Source: K23-9 sp049680365
Lineage (GTDB): Bacteria > Planctomycetota > Planctomycetia > Pirellulales > Pirellulaceae
Assembly (NCBI GenBank): GCA_049680365.1
Contig: JBAUHQ010000482.1
Coordinates: 1-64,000 of the forward strand
DNA: 64,000 bases
Reading direction: 5' to 3'
The notes beneath the pieces were generated by a model that saw nothing but the letters and a program-made list of their open reading frames with translations, was not told the DNA's origin and ran no database searches. Each line of letters starts with the position of its first letter. Position 1 is the stretch's first letter. A program made the translations under genes and the position numbers. This document shows, piece by piece, positions 6,853 to 15,146 of the stretch.

Positions 6853-9159
6853 ATGTTTGATCAAAGCGACTGTACCGATTGTGTGGAACAGCCGGAATGT
6901 TCTCGCTTGGAATTACCCGCCTCCATCGAGATGTTTCATTGGCCCCATACAACTAGGTCGGCACAGGAAACGCGATCGCCTGCTACGACCCAGACCCCAG
7001 CATCCATGCGAAGCCGAGTTCTACTATCGATCTCGATACCGCTACCACTCTTGCAGTGGTTGTGTGTAATTGGTGTGTTGGCTGCCTGTTCGACAGCCAT
7101 GGCAAAGGAACAAGCACAGACGAGGGAACCAGATGCGTCCCCCAACGTGCCGATACGAACAGACACATCGGGCATTTCGCTTGTTAAACCGCAACCCATT
7201 CGAATTGCGGTTGCAGCCAGTCCAATCAAATCACCGCAAGTAGAAGTCTATTCAGTTGGCGATATTCGCACGACTCCGTATTTGGAGATGCCAAATTCGT
7301 TCTTTCTGCAACAAGATACAACGGGTGTTGAACATACGCATGCAATTCGCCTGCCACCGACTTTGCCGGTGATCCAACATGCATTGAACTTGGCTTCCGA
7401 AGAGAGTTCACAACAAGCTGTGCAGACGGTTGAGCATCGCGACAATAAAAACATTCTTAGCGTGCCACCACTGCCTGCACCTGTACGACGAATGAGTGTT
7501 GATGAAGCACACCGGAATTTCGATTCGTCCGAGGGAATGGCGATGCATCTTTCGGATCAGCAGCCAGTCAGTAGAGCGAGACCAAGTCGTGCCGAAGCGT
7601 TAGGTAACGTTCGGCAAGTTCAAGGAAACCTGATGCCGCCCAATCGAGCGGTCGGTGAGAGTCAACAGCAGGAGTTTTCGCGACAAGAAATTGATTTTGT
7701 GCCACAAGAATCGCTTCAGCAAACGCGTCCAGCATTTCAGCATCAAGAAGTTTTAGTACCGTTGAAGCAAGAGGTTGTGGCGGACGAAGTCACCATGAAA
7801 CGCACCGACGGCTTGGTGACCTTGATCGCGACAGGAGCTGAATTATCCGGTGTGCTGCGTTTGATCGCCGATCATCACAATTTGAATCTCGTCTTGGGGC
7901 CCGATGTTGGTGGACCTGTGACCGTCAGCATCCGCGGTGCGATGTTAAGCGAAGTGCTGGACGCGATTTTGGGTGTCGCCGGATTTAACTGGCATCAGGT
8001 CGGCAATTTGTTGTACGTCACCGGGTCAACCAACGCGACGATGAACCCGCGTGTTCAGGGACGCACCGTGCAAGTGTATCCATTGAATTATGTTTCTGCT
8101 GCGGACGTCGAGGCGGTAGCGAACCGTTTGCTGTCGCCAGTTGGAAATGCGTTTATTACGGAATCGGCAACTAATGATCAGCGACGAACTCGCGAAGTAC
8201 TGATTGTCGAAGACACGCGTGAAGCCCACGGACGGATCGCACAGTACATTGCTCAGATTGATGTGGCGCCTAAACAGGTTTTGGTCGAAGCCCATGTGTT
8301 GCAAGTCGCGTTGAAGGACGACGATCGCCACGGTATCAACCTGAAATCCTTGGCGCGGCTGGACGGAACCCGCATCACATTGGAAGGCGGCGGATTTGCC
8401 GACGAAGCCATTGCGGGGCCATCACTGGCCTTGCGATTCGACGGAACCGACATGGACGGGTTGATCGAATTGATTCAGCAACACACCAACTCACGCACTC
8501 TCGCATCTCCAAAACTGTCGGTCGTCAATCACCAAGAAGCTCGTATTCAAATCGGCCAGCGGTTGCCATATTCCGTTGCTACAACCACACAAACGTCGAC
8601 GATCCAAAGCGTAGAGTTTTTGGATGTAGGCATTGTGTTGACGGTTCAGCCAATCATTACCGACGACGGCAACGTTCTGATGACAGTGTTGCCAAAGGTC
8701 TCCGGCGGCAGGATTACCGAAAGTGGTTTCCCCGAGGAAGACACCACCGAGCTTTCAACCACGATCCTGATGCCCGATGGTGGTGGGATCGTCATTGGCG
8801 GACTAATCCGAGAAGAAGACAGTCACATCCAAGCCAGCGTGCCTGGGTTGAGCCGAGTGCCGATGGTTGGCAATTTGTTCAAACGCCGCAGCAACGAGCA
8901 TCGGCGCAACGAATTGATCATCGCGTTGGTGACTCACGTCCTACCCGATGTCTACTCTGGACGTGCTCACGAATTGTGCGAATTGGAAATGACGTTGCCA
9001 GAACACGCGAAGCGTGACTTGCGCCATCCCGGATTGCAGATGCATCAAGAGTTCGGTAGTGCACCGGTGAATCCACCAATGCATTCACCGGAGATTCACG
9101 GGCAGCCAATTCTGCAGACCAGCAAGAAGCCGTCACAACGGACTCGTTTTCGACGATAA
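6853..9159 (+). CDS. Secretin (type II/III secretion or type IV pilus outer-membrane channel family)
   Basis: Predicted to form a gated ring channel in the outer membrane. The C-terminal secretin domain (about residues 475-700) carries the conserved ASPKLSVVNHQEARIQIG, VGIVLTVQPII and VIGGLIREEDS stretches, ending in PGLSRVPMVGNLFK. It is preceded by an STN/N0-like domain (about 315-390) and an N1-type domain (about 405-475). Residues 80-310 are low-complexity, Gln- and Pro-rich. ATG 6853 has GGGGTG before it, but the export signal begins only at Met52 (7006), whose core ends in LAAC, a possible lipobox; the true start may therefore be 7006. No other secretion genes flank it. Confidence 0.85.
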   Translation: MFDQSDCTDCVEQPECSRLELPASIEMFHWPHTTRSAQETRSPATTQTPASMRSRVLLSISIPLPLLQWLCVIGVLAACSTAMAKEQAQTREPDASPNVPIRTDTSGISLVKPQPIRIAVAASPIKSPQVEVYSVGDIRTTPYLEMPNSFFLQQDTTGVEHTHAIRLPPTLPVIQHALNLASEESSQQAVQTVEHRDNKNILSVPPLPAPVRRMSVDEAHRNFDSSEGMAMHLSDQQPVSRARPSRAEALGNVRQVQGNLMPPNRAVGESQQQEFSRQEIDFVPQESLQQTRPAFQHQEVLVPLKQEVVADEVTMKRTDGLVTLIATGAELSGVLRLIADHHNLNLVLGPDVGGPVTVSIRGAMLSEVLDAILGVAGFNWHQVGNLLYVTGSTNATMNPRVQGRTVQVYPLNYVSAADVEAVANRLLSPVGNAFITESATNDQRRTREVLIVEDTREAHGRIAQYIAQIDVAPKQVLVEAHVLQVALKDDDRHGINLKSLARLDGTRITLEGGGFADEAIAGPSLALRFDGTDMDGLIELIQQHTNSRTLASPKLSVVNHQEARIQIGQRLPYSVATTTQTSTIQSVEFLDVGIVLTVQPIITDDGNVLMTVLPKVSGGRITESGFPEEDTTELSTTILMPDGGGIVIGGLIREEDSHIQASVPGLSRVPMVGNLFKRRSNEHRRNELIIALVTHVLPDVYSGRAHELCELEMTLPEHAKRDLRHPGLQMHQEFGSAPVNPPMHSPEIHGQPILQTSKKPSQRTRFRR

Positions 9160-9166
9160 GCTTCCG

Positions 9167-10108
9167 CTAACTTTGCTGTCCGGCAAAACGAAGCGATCGA
9201 ATTAGCATTGCCTTGGCATCGTCTGCGATGACATCTGTTGCGACTTCCATGTTGATGGGCCACTCGGGGCGCAGCCGGCGGTCAAAGACGGTCGCTCCAC
9301 ACGTCAGTGTGCCTTGTGTCTCAACACGACCTGCCATCATTTCCCATGTGAAAAGATCGGGTTCCAAAACCGCCAGTAAAGCTGCCGCGTCTTGGAGCGG
9401 AATCATTTCGCGACCAAGATGCTGATGTGCTGACCGGAAGGCGAAGGGCAAGAGACGATGCAAAAGATTGCCAGCTCGCGAATACTTGGGCGGCAATTGC
9501 TCCAGCAATTCCACGCCAAAGCTGATCTTGTCGGTCACGTCCAAAGGCACGAGGCTCTTGGTCGTGGCCGACAAAAAAACATCGTCAGCTGACTTAGGAT
9601 CGAAGAAAAAGTTCGATTCTGCCATGGATGAAACATTGCCCGGCTGCGAAACTGCTCCTCCACTAATGATGACCTTGTTGATCATCGGAATGACGGAGGA
9701 GTAGTGCTGGCAGACGCGAGCGAGGTTGGTTAGCGGGCCCAAGCAGACGATCGTTACCTCATTGGGGTGGCTGCGAACGAGTTCGGCGATGACTTTTTCA
9801 CTCGGCATCAGATGCTGGCGTCCACCACCATCGACACTGCAACCCGCCAGACCATCTTTGCCATTGAGGTGCAAGTCGCTGGAAACCGGGGCATCTTCCA
9901 GCCAGGTGGCTTTTCCTATTCTTGGATGCCGCACCGGGTCCAATTGGTCTACGATCGCGTTTACATTGGATGTCGCCTGATTCGCTGCCACCGTTCCGGC
10001 GGTCGCTGTGACTGCCAGCACATCCAGACGTGGATCGAACAATGCCATGCAAATCGCAACGGCATCGTCGATTCCGGGGTCACAATCGATAATGATCTTA
10101 CTGGCCAT
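9167..10108 (-). CDS. Nucleoside hydrolase (IunH family)
   Basis: Hydrolyses the N-glycosidic bond of ribonucleosides to free base and ribose in nucleoside salvage. The N-terminal DCDPGIDDA is the calcium-binding DXDXXXDD motif at residues 7-15, and VTIVCLGPLTNLARV and the ESNFFFDPKSAD (family NFxxDPEAA) stretches are also typical. At 313 residues the length is normal. ATG 10108 is preferred over the upstream GTG at 10138, since the strand MASKIIIDCDPG begins the fold directly. It is divergent from trpD across 119 bases and ends 7 bases from the convergent secretin gene. Substrate specificity (purine or pyrimidine) cannot be told. Confidence 0.93.
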   Translation of the reverse strand: MASKIIIDCDPGIDDAVAICMALFDPRLDVLAVTATAGTVAANQATSNVNAIVDQLDPVRHPRIGKATWLEDAPVSSDLHLNGKDGLAGCSVDGGGRQHLMPSEKVIAELVRSHPNEVTIVCLGPLTNLARVCQHYSSVIPMINKVIISGGAVSQPGNVSSMAESNFFFDPKSADDVFLSATTKSLVPLDVTDKISFGVELLEQLPPKYSRAGNLLHRLLPFAFRSAHQHLGREMIPLQDAAALLAVLEPDLFTWEMMAGRVETQGTLTCGATVFDRRLRPEWPINMEVATDVIADDAKAMLIRSLRFAGQQS

Positions 10109-10227
10109 AGCGGAATTGTAATTTCCCAATGTGGCCACGGCGACCCCGCGCCGGAATTATCTGGCACGATCGACACGGCGTTCTTTGTTCTCTCAAATAC
10201 CTACCTCCTCCAAAATACAAATTGCTC

Positions 10228-11232
10228 ATGTCTGCCTTTCAAGTTGCGATCGAACAATCGAAATCAGGCCGCGATCTTTCCGTGCAGCAGACCAGTGAAC
10301 TGATCGACAGCATGCTGAGTGGTCAGGCTAGCGAGGACGAGATAGCGGAGTTGCTGTTGGCGCTAAAAGAAAAGGGCGAGGCCGTCGACGAGCTGGTTGG
10401 GGCGGCAATGGCAATGCGGCGGCACATGACACGCATTCCGCATTCGCATGACACGTTGTTAGACACGTGCGGCACCGGTGGCAGCGAAAGTCGGACATTT
10501 AACATCAGCACGGCCGTGGCAATCGTCGCGGCTGCCAGCGGTGTCGCGGTCGCCAAGCATGGCAATCGCAAGGCGACCAGTTTGACGGGATCAGCAGATG
10601 TCTTAGAAGAACTTGGCGTTCCGATTGAATCGGACGCCGAAAGTGTTGCGAAGAGCTTGGACGAAATCGGAATCTGCTTTTGCTTTGCCGTCAAGCTTCA
10701 CCCAGCGATGAAGCATGTCGTCGGCGTTCGTCGTAAACTTGGCGTGAAGACTTTGTTCAACTTGCTAGGTCCGCTGTGCAATCCTGCCGGTGCAACGCAC
10801 CAGCTATTAGGCACATCATCAGGGGATGCCCAAAACAAAGTTGCCGCGGCGATCGCCAAGCTGAATACTTCGCGAGCGTTTATCGTGCATGGTGCCGATG
10901 GCCAAGACGAAGTTTCTTTGGACGGATCGACTGTTGCGATTGATGTGGTAGGTGACACTCAGACGCGATTGGAATGGACGCCGGCGGATTTCAATCTATT
11001 GCCGGTCGGTCGTGAATCGCTCGTCGCGGAAAACCCAGCCGAAAGTGCAGCGATCATAAGGCGGATTTTCGATGGCGAGCCTGGGCCTTGCCGAGACACA
11101 GTCGTCGCTGGAACAGCTGCAGCACTGTTGCTAGTGGGAGCCTCTGACTCCCTTGCCAACGCAGCAGCGAAAGCAGCGGAGGTCATCGATAGTGGAGCGG
11201 CACGCGAAAAGCTGGCTCAATTGGCTGGCTGA
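10228..11232 (+). CDS. trpD: Anthranilate phosphoribosyltransferase
   Basis: Transfers the phosphoribosyl group of PRPP to anthranilate in tryptophan synthesis. The 334-residue protein shows the PRPP site DTCGTGGSESRTFNIST and the KHGNRKATSLTGSADVLEELG stretch that contacts anthranilate and metal. The frame extends upstream to 10129, but ATG 10228 fits the start of the family. No other trp gene is adjacent, so the pathway genes are dispersed. It is divergent from the nucleoside hydrolase gene and convergent with ftr. Confidence 0.96.
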   Translation: MSAFQVAIEQSKSGRDLSVQQTSELIDSMLSGQASEDEIAELLLALKEKGEAVDELVGAAMAMRRHMTRIPHSHDTLLDTCGTGGSESRTFNISTAVAIVAAASGVAVAKHGNRKATSLTGSADVLEELGVPIESDAESVAKSLDEIGICFCFAVKLHPAMKHVVGVRRKLGVKTLFNLLGPLCNPAGATHQLLGTSSGDAQNKVAAAIAKLNTSRAFIVHGADGQDEVSLDGSTVAIDVVGDTQTRLEWTPADFNLLPVGRESLVAENPAESAAIIRRIFDGEPGPCRDTVVAGTAAALLLVGASDSLANAAAKAAEVIDSGAAREKLAQLAG

Positions 11233-11251
11233 AAGATCGCAAGCTAAGTAC

Positions 11252-12172
11252 TTAAATCAGCTCGTGCAAGTGAATAAAAGTCTTGCCCAGGCGACCGTTG
11301 TAGTTGCCGGCGCTGATCTTCAAGAGACCATCAGTTTGTGCTGCGGCATGAATCGCGGCTTGCGTGGCTGCTTTCAATGCATCGATGTCGCGCCCATTGA
11401 GAATGATCTCCATGATGCTGGTGACACCATCGGGCACTTTTGACTGATCGCCTAGCTTTTCTTTCAACGTTGGGCAGTACTCGGCGTAAGTCGCCGCAAT
11501 CAGACCTTTGTAGCTGCTGCCAGCTTTGGAACCACTGGATGCAACTCCGCCTGGAAAGGTAGTGATCACATCGGGCACGGTTTCGCTAGCCAAGGCGGCT
11601 CGTTCGGCTGCATCGAGTGCCGTGTCTTGGTCAGCACCGAAGAACCAGAGGTTCCCGCCCATCACGCCATCGCGAAAACCGAATCGACGCGACAAGAAGA
11701 ACTCGCCTCCAAGAATTGGAACGACCCAAACCTTCTCGCCATGTCGCACATCGCGAAACTGATGTCGGTCACCGAACATCGCGACCTTGCGACCAAGCTT
11801 GTAAAAATCATCCGCATCTAAACGATTGAAACAACTTGTTGTTGGACAAGTCAGCACGTTTTGGCTGATCCGCGCCAGCATCACGCGTTCCAAATGTTCG
11901 CGACGATCCTTGCGAAAACGTGGCACGTGGAATTGAACCACCGCGCCGATTCGGCCATCCGGTGTCGCTCCCGCAGCCGCTTCGTCCGCGTTGATCCATT
12001 GCGACACACCGGCTTCGCAGTCGCACAAGATCGTACTGGAAGCGTGCCCCGTGACAGCATACACGCAGTGATCAAGCCATTTCTTGTCGCGGGCCGTGAT
12101 CAGCACTTCACCGTAAATGCTGCGAAATCCTTCCGCGTAGGTGTCCTCGACCAGTTCTTTCAAGTTCAACAT
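11252..12172 (-). CDS. ftr: Formylmethanofuran--tetrahydromethanopterin formyltransferase
   Basis: Transfers a formyl group between methanofuran and tetrahydromethanopterin in the archaeal-type C1 pathway, which also occurs in methylotrophs and many planctomycetes for formaldehyde oxidation or detoxification. The 306 residues contain the family stretches TFPGGVASSGSKAGSSYKGL, YAEYCPTLKEKL, SIMEIILNG and LKISAGNYNGRLG. In methylotrophs the same protein is called FhcD, a subunit of the formyltransferase/hydrolase complex. It starts 3 bases after the stop of the 5-formyl-THF cyclo-ligase gene, so the two are an operon. Other genes of this pathway are not in the window. Confidence 0.9.
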   Translation of the reverse strand: MLNLKELVEDTYAEGFRSIYGEVLITARDKKWLDHCVYAVTGHASSTILCDCEAGVSQWINADEAAAGATPDGRIGAVVQFHVPRFRKDRREHLERVMLARISQNVLTCPTTSCFNRLDADDFYKLGRKVAMFGDRHQFRDVRHGEKVWVVPILGGEFFLSRRFGFRDGVMGGNLWFFGADQDTALDAAERAALASETVPDVITTFPGGVASSGSKAGSSYKGLIAATYAEYCPTLKEKLGDQSKVPDGVTSIMEIILNGRDIDALKAATQAAIHAAAQTDGLLKISAGNYNGRLGKTFIHLHELI

Positions 12173-12175
12173 GGA

Positions 12176-12775
12176 TCAGTTCCGGCCAAGCCCTTCGTAC
12201 ACGTTTGCTTCGGTGACGACTTTGTCCATATAGATGTCGTGATCCTGCATCGGAATCTCGTCGAACATTTGACACTCAAACGCCAACGCAATCAGCGGCG
12301 TTTCACGTCTAGCGTTTTCCAAACACTTGTCGTAATAACCCTTGCCGTGTCCGGTGCGGCCGCCCTTGGCGTCAAACCCGACGCCGGGGACCAAAATCAG
12401 ATCCAGCTTTTTAACGTCCACGCGTTTTGCCGCAACGTCGCGCAGGTCGGCCCGTGGTTCCAAGATTTTGTACATGCCAATTTCAAGCTCATCCATCGAT
12501 TCAAGATGAAAGAGTTCCAATTCTCCATCAACGCAGTAGGGCACGACGATCTGTTTGTCGCTGGCAACGCAGGCAGGTAGCGCATGTCGCGTGCGAGCTT
12601 CATCACGAACATCGACGTACCACATGATCCAGTTGGCAGCAGCGTATTCGGGCTGCTCCATCACGCGGTCGGTGATTTGTTTGCTGACAGTGTCTTTATC
12701 AGCTTGAGCTTTCCGGGCGGCGTGTGCTGCGGTACGGATTTCGTTCTTTCGCTCGTTCGAATGGTCAGTCGACAT
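12176..12775 (-). CDS. 5-formyltetrahydrofolate cyclo-ligase
   Basis: Converts 5-formyl-THF to 5,10-methenyl-THF using ATP, returning a storage or inhibitory folate to the C1 pool. The conserved LDLILVPGVGFDAKGGRTGHGKGYYDKCL region (ATP and folate site) is intact, together with N-terminal KNEIRTAAHAARKA. At 199 residues it has the usual length. An open frame extends upstream to 12910, but ATG 12775 fits the family start. It sits between rhaB (92 bases upstream) and ftr (3 bases downstream), which pairs a tetrahydrofolate C1 gene with a tetrahydromethanopterin C1 gene. Known elsewhere as fau, ygfA or fthC. Confidence 0.93.
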   Translation of the reverse strand: MSTDHSNERKNEIRTAAHAARKAQADKDTVSKQITDRVMEQPEYAAANWIMWYVDVRDEARTRHALPACVASDKQIVVPYCVDGELELFHLESMDELEIGMYKILEPRADLRDVAAKRVDVKKLDLILVPGVGFDAKGGRTGHGKGYYDKCLENARRETPLIALAFECQMFDEIPMQDHDIYMDKVVTEANVYEGLGRN

Positions 12776-12867
12776 CAAAATACTGTTGTTTGAAAAATGG
12801 AAAATAGGAACGTGGACGGCACAACCTGGACTGCGGTTCGACGAAACTCTTGAGGGCTTGCCGGTAT

Positions 12868-14361
12868 TTAAGGCGACAGCTTTGCAAAGCGTTCCGCCGG
12901 TTCGTCCCAAATCGCAGACTCTTGCGGTTCGTAAGTGACGGCGTCAAAACTGCGGCGAACAAGTTGTCGTGCTTCGGTGATCGATTGCAATCGTCCGGTG
13001 CCGATCATTTGCATCACAACGTTGCCGATCGCTGTCGCTTCGACTGGGCCAGCGATCACGGTACGGTTACATGCATCGGCGGTCATCTGACACAAGAACT
13101 GATTCAGCGATCCGCCACCGACGATGTGGATGGTTTCGATGCGGTGTCCGACCAGCGATTCCAGCATCGACAAGCAGGATCGATATCGCAGTGCCAGACT
13201 TTCCAGTGCCGCTCGATAGAGCACACCATTGTCCGCAGGCGGTGCTTGCCCCGTTCGTTGAGCATACTGATGGATCGCGTCGACCATATCCGTTGGCGCG
13301 ACGAAATCAGGATCGTCTGGGTCCAATAGCAATGAGAATGGCTTGGCTTGCTTGGCTTCGGAAACCATCGTGTCCCACGACACGTCGTCACCACGCCGCT
13401 GCATTGATTTGCGAATTTGCTGGAACACCCAAAGACCACCAATGTTCTTCAGCAGGCGTGTGCTGCCTTGAACGCCACCTTCGTTGGTGAAGTTCAACTC
13501 TGCACAGCGATCGTTGACCATCGGCTGCGGAAGCTCGACGCCCATCAATGACCATGTACCACTGCTGATGTAACACCAAGAAGGTTGCTCGGGAGCAAAG
13601 TCGTCCGCAGGTACCGAGACAATCGCTGACGCTGTGTCATGGGTTGCTGGTGCAATCACGGCAACGTCATTCAGCCCCGTGATTGCTGCAACGGATTCTT
13701 GTACCGTTCCCAGCGTGGTGCCGGGTTCGGTGACGTCCTGAAACAACTTGGTGGGGATCGCGAATTTTTCCATCAAATCGGTTCGCCACTGTTTCGTTTT
13801 CGGATCCAGCATTTGCGACGTTGACGCCATCGTCGCTTCGATGCTCTTTTTGCCCGTCAGCAACCAATGAAAAAAATCGCCCATCATCAAAAACGATTCA
13901 GCGATTCCCAGAGATGGTTCTTTCGCCTGCGATGCCGAAAAAAGTTGGAATAGCGAATTGATCTCCATAAACTGCAAACCAGTCGCCGCAAAGATCTCGT
14001 CGCGTGGAACAATCTCCAGCGCGCTCTCCAAACAACCACGGGTGCGTCCGTCGCGGTAGCATCGAACTGGCCCCGCGAACTGGTCGGCTTTATCTAGCAG
14101 TACGTAGTCGACTCCCCAAGTATCGACGCCCACTGACTGGATCGATTCAAACTGATCCGCAGCCAATCGCAGACCGTACAGGATGTCAGACCACAAACCG
14201 TGGACATTCCACTGCAGTGAGTCCTGGACGCGGACTGGGGCGTTTTCGAAGCGATGAATCTCGCTAAGCCAAAGTCGATCATCGGTTAATCCAGCGGCGA
14301 TAACACGACCGCTGGAAGCTCCCAAATCGACGGCGAGATGGACCGGCTGAGGTGACGACAT
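12868..14361 (-). CDS. rhaB: Rhamnulokinase
   Basis: Phosphorylates L-rhamnulose at C1 with ATP, the second step of L-rhamnose breakdown. It is a 497-residue FGGY-family kinase. The N-terminal phosphate loop VDLGASSGRV, the rhamnulokinase-type SVGVDTWGVDYVLLD, the central HDTASAI and the C-terminal HIVGGGSLNQFLCQM are all present. No rhamnose isomerase, aldolase or transporter lies next to it. The upstream region has short tandem repeats. Fucose-type kinase is an alternative, but the VDTWGVD stretch favours rhamnulose. Confidence 0.9.
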   Translation of the reverse strand: MSSPQPVHLAVDLGASSGRVIAAGLTDDRLWLSEIHRFENAPVRVQDSLQWNVHGLWSDILYGLRLAADQFESIQSVGVDTWGVDYVLLDKADQFAGPVRCYRDGRTRGCLESALEIVPRDEIFAATGLQFMEINSLFQLFSASQAKEPSLGIAESFLMMGDFFHWLLTGKKSIEATMASTSQMLDPKTKQWRTDLMEKFAIPTKLFQDVTEPGTTLGTVQESVAAITGLNDVAVIAPATHDTASAIVSVPADDFAPEQPSWCYISSGTWSLMGVELPQPMVNDRCAELNFTNEGGVQGSTRLLKNIGGLWVFQQIRKSMQRRGDDVSWDTMVSEAKQAKPFSLLLDPDDPDFVAPTDMVDAIHQYAQRTGQAPPADNGVLYRAALESLALRYRSCLSMLESLVGHRIETIHIVGGGSLNQFLCQMTADACNRTVIAGPVEATAIGNVVMQMIGTGRLQSITEARQLVRRSFDAVTYEPQESAIWDEPAERFAKLSP

Positions 14362-14459
14362 TGAATTCTGTTTGCAAGTGGAACAAAACAGGCAAAACCA
14401 TCCGCTGGCAAGCCAATTGGGCCTGTCAAACTAGCTCGTCGAAATTGCCGTTGGAACCC

Positions 14460-14485
14460 GCCCAATCCAGGCGCCCAATCCAGGC
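14460..14485. repeat. 13-bp perfect tandem repeat, two copies
   Basis: GCCCAATCCAGGC at 14460-14472 and 14473-14485, about 100 bases upstream of the rhaB start. Confidence 0.75.
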
Positions 14486-14545
14486 ATTGCCCAGAAGTAG
14501 GCCAGGCATTGCCGAGAAGTAAGCCAGGCGTTGGCAGTAAGCAAG
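14480..14545. repeat. 22-bp tandem repeat, three copies
   Basis: Units at 14480-14501, 14502-14523 and 14524-14545. The first two differ at two positions; the third is diverged but keeps CCAGGC at its start and AAG at its end. The array overlaps the end of the 13-bp repeat. Confidence 0.7.
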
Positions 14546-15052
14546 CTGAGACACCATGAGCCGGTTCAGGAGAGCCTCCTAGATTGCCCCGCTCGCCTGT
14601 TTGGCGGATCAAATAAGCTGTCAAATACCACACTGCCACTCTGGGGGGGTGCACGAAAATAGGAGGGCCGATGAAAGGTCAAAAATCTTAAACCGCACTC
14701 GCTCAACACTTTAGCGCATTTGGACCCCGGTCAGCTGACCAAATCACAAATTCTGCGGTTGACCGTGCGGGCGTAGGACGTACTCTAACGTTGTTGCTGA
14801 AGCGACATCTGACGGCGAAAAGGACCATGAATTTGCTCCAAGGTGACCGCCTAAGCATATTGCCTGCAACGACTTAAGAAAACACTCTTGTGATTGCAAC
14901 TCTTTGCCACACAGACCTGCTCTGACGGCCATTGAGACCTGCAACACTCTTCCGCGAGTTCGCCTCGCGTGGGGTCAAACGATTGTCAGCTTGCGGCCAC
15001 GGGCTGACATGGATGGTGGGCACTTCGGTGATCCACTTTATCCGACCTCACG

Positions 15053-15078
15053 GGCCGGGCACACCGATGTGCCCGGCC
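15053..15078. terminator. Strong GC-rich hairpin, candidate terminator
   Basis: GGCCGGGCACA (15053-15063), loop CCGA, TGTGCCCGGCC (15068-15078): an 11-bp perfect stem. It lies about 70 bases beyond the stop of the minus-strand membrane protein gene. No T-run follows, so it may instead be a dispersed palindromic repeat. Confidence 0.5.
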
Positions 15079-15146
15079 GCGAACGCTCGCGAGACGCATT
15101 TGCTTCGCAGTTTCGGCAAAGCTTTTCTTGCAGTGGTTAAGCCCAC

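Larger units (their letters stand above)
14362..15146. other. Intergenic region upstream of rhaB
   Basis: About 785 bases without a supported gene. It carries a 13-bp tandem repeat, an adjoining 22-bp tandem repeat and a strong GC-rich hairpin at its far end. Small frames here look like chance. Confidence 0.55.

Noticed and set aside
14480..14545. Possible CRISPR in the 22-bp repeat array
   Set aside because: The units are directly adjacent without spacers, and there are no cas genes.
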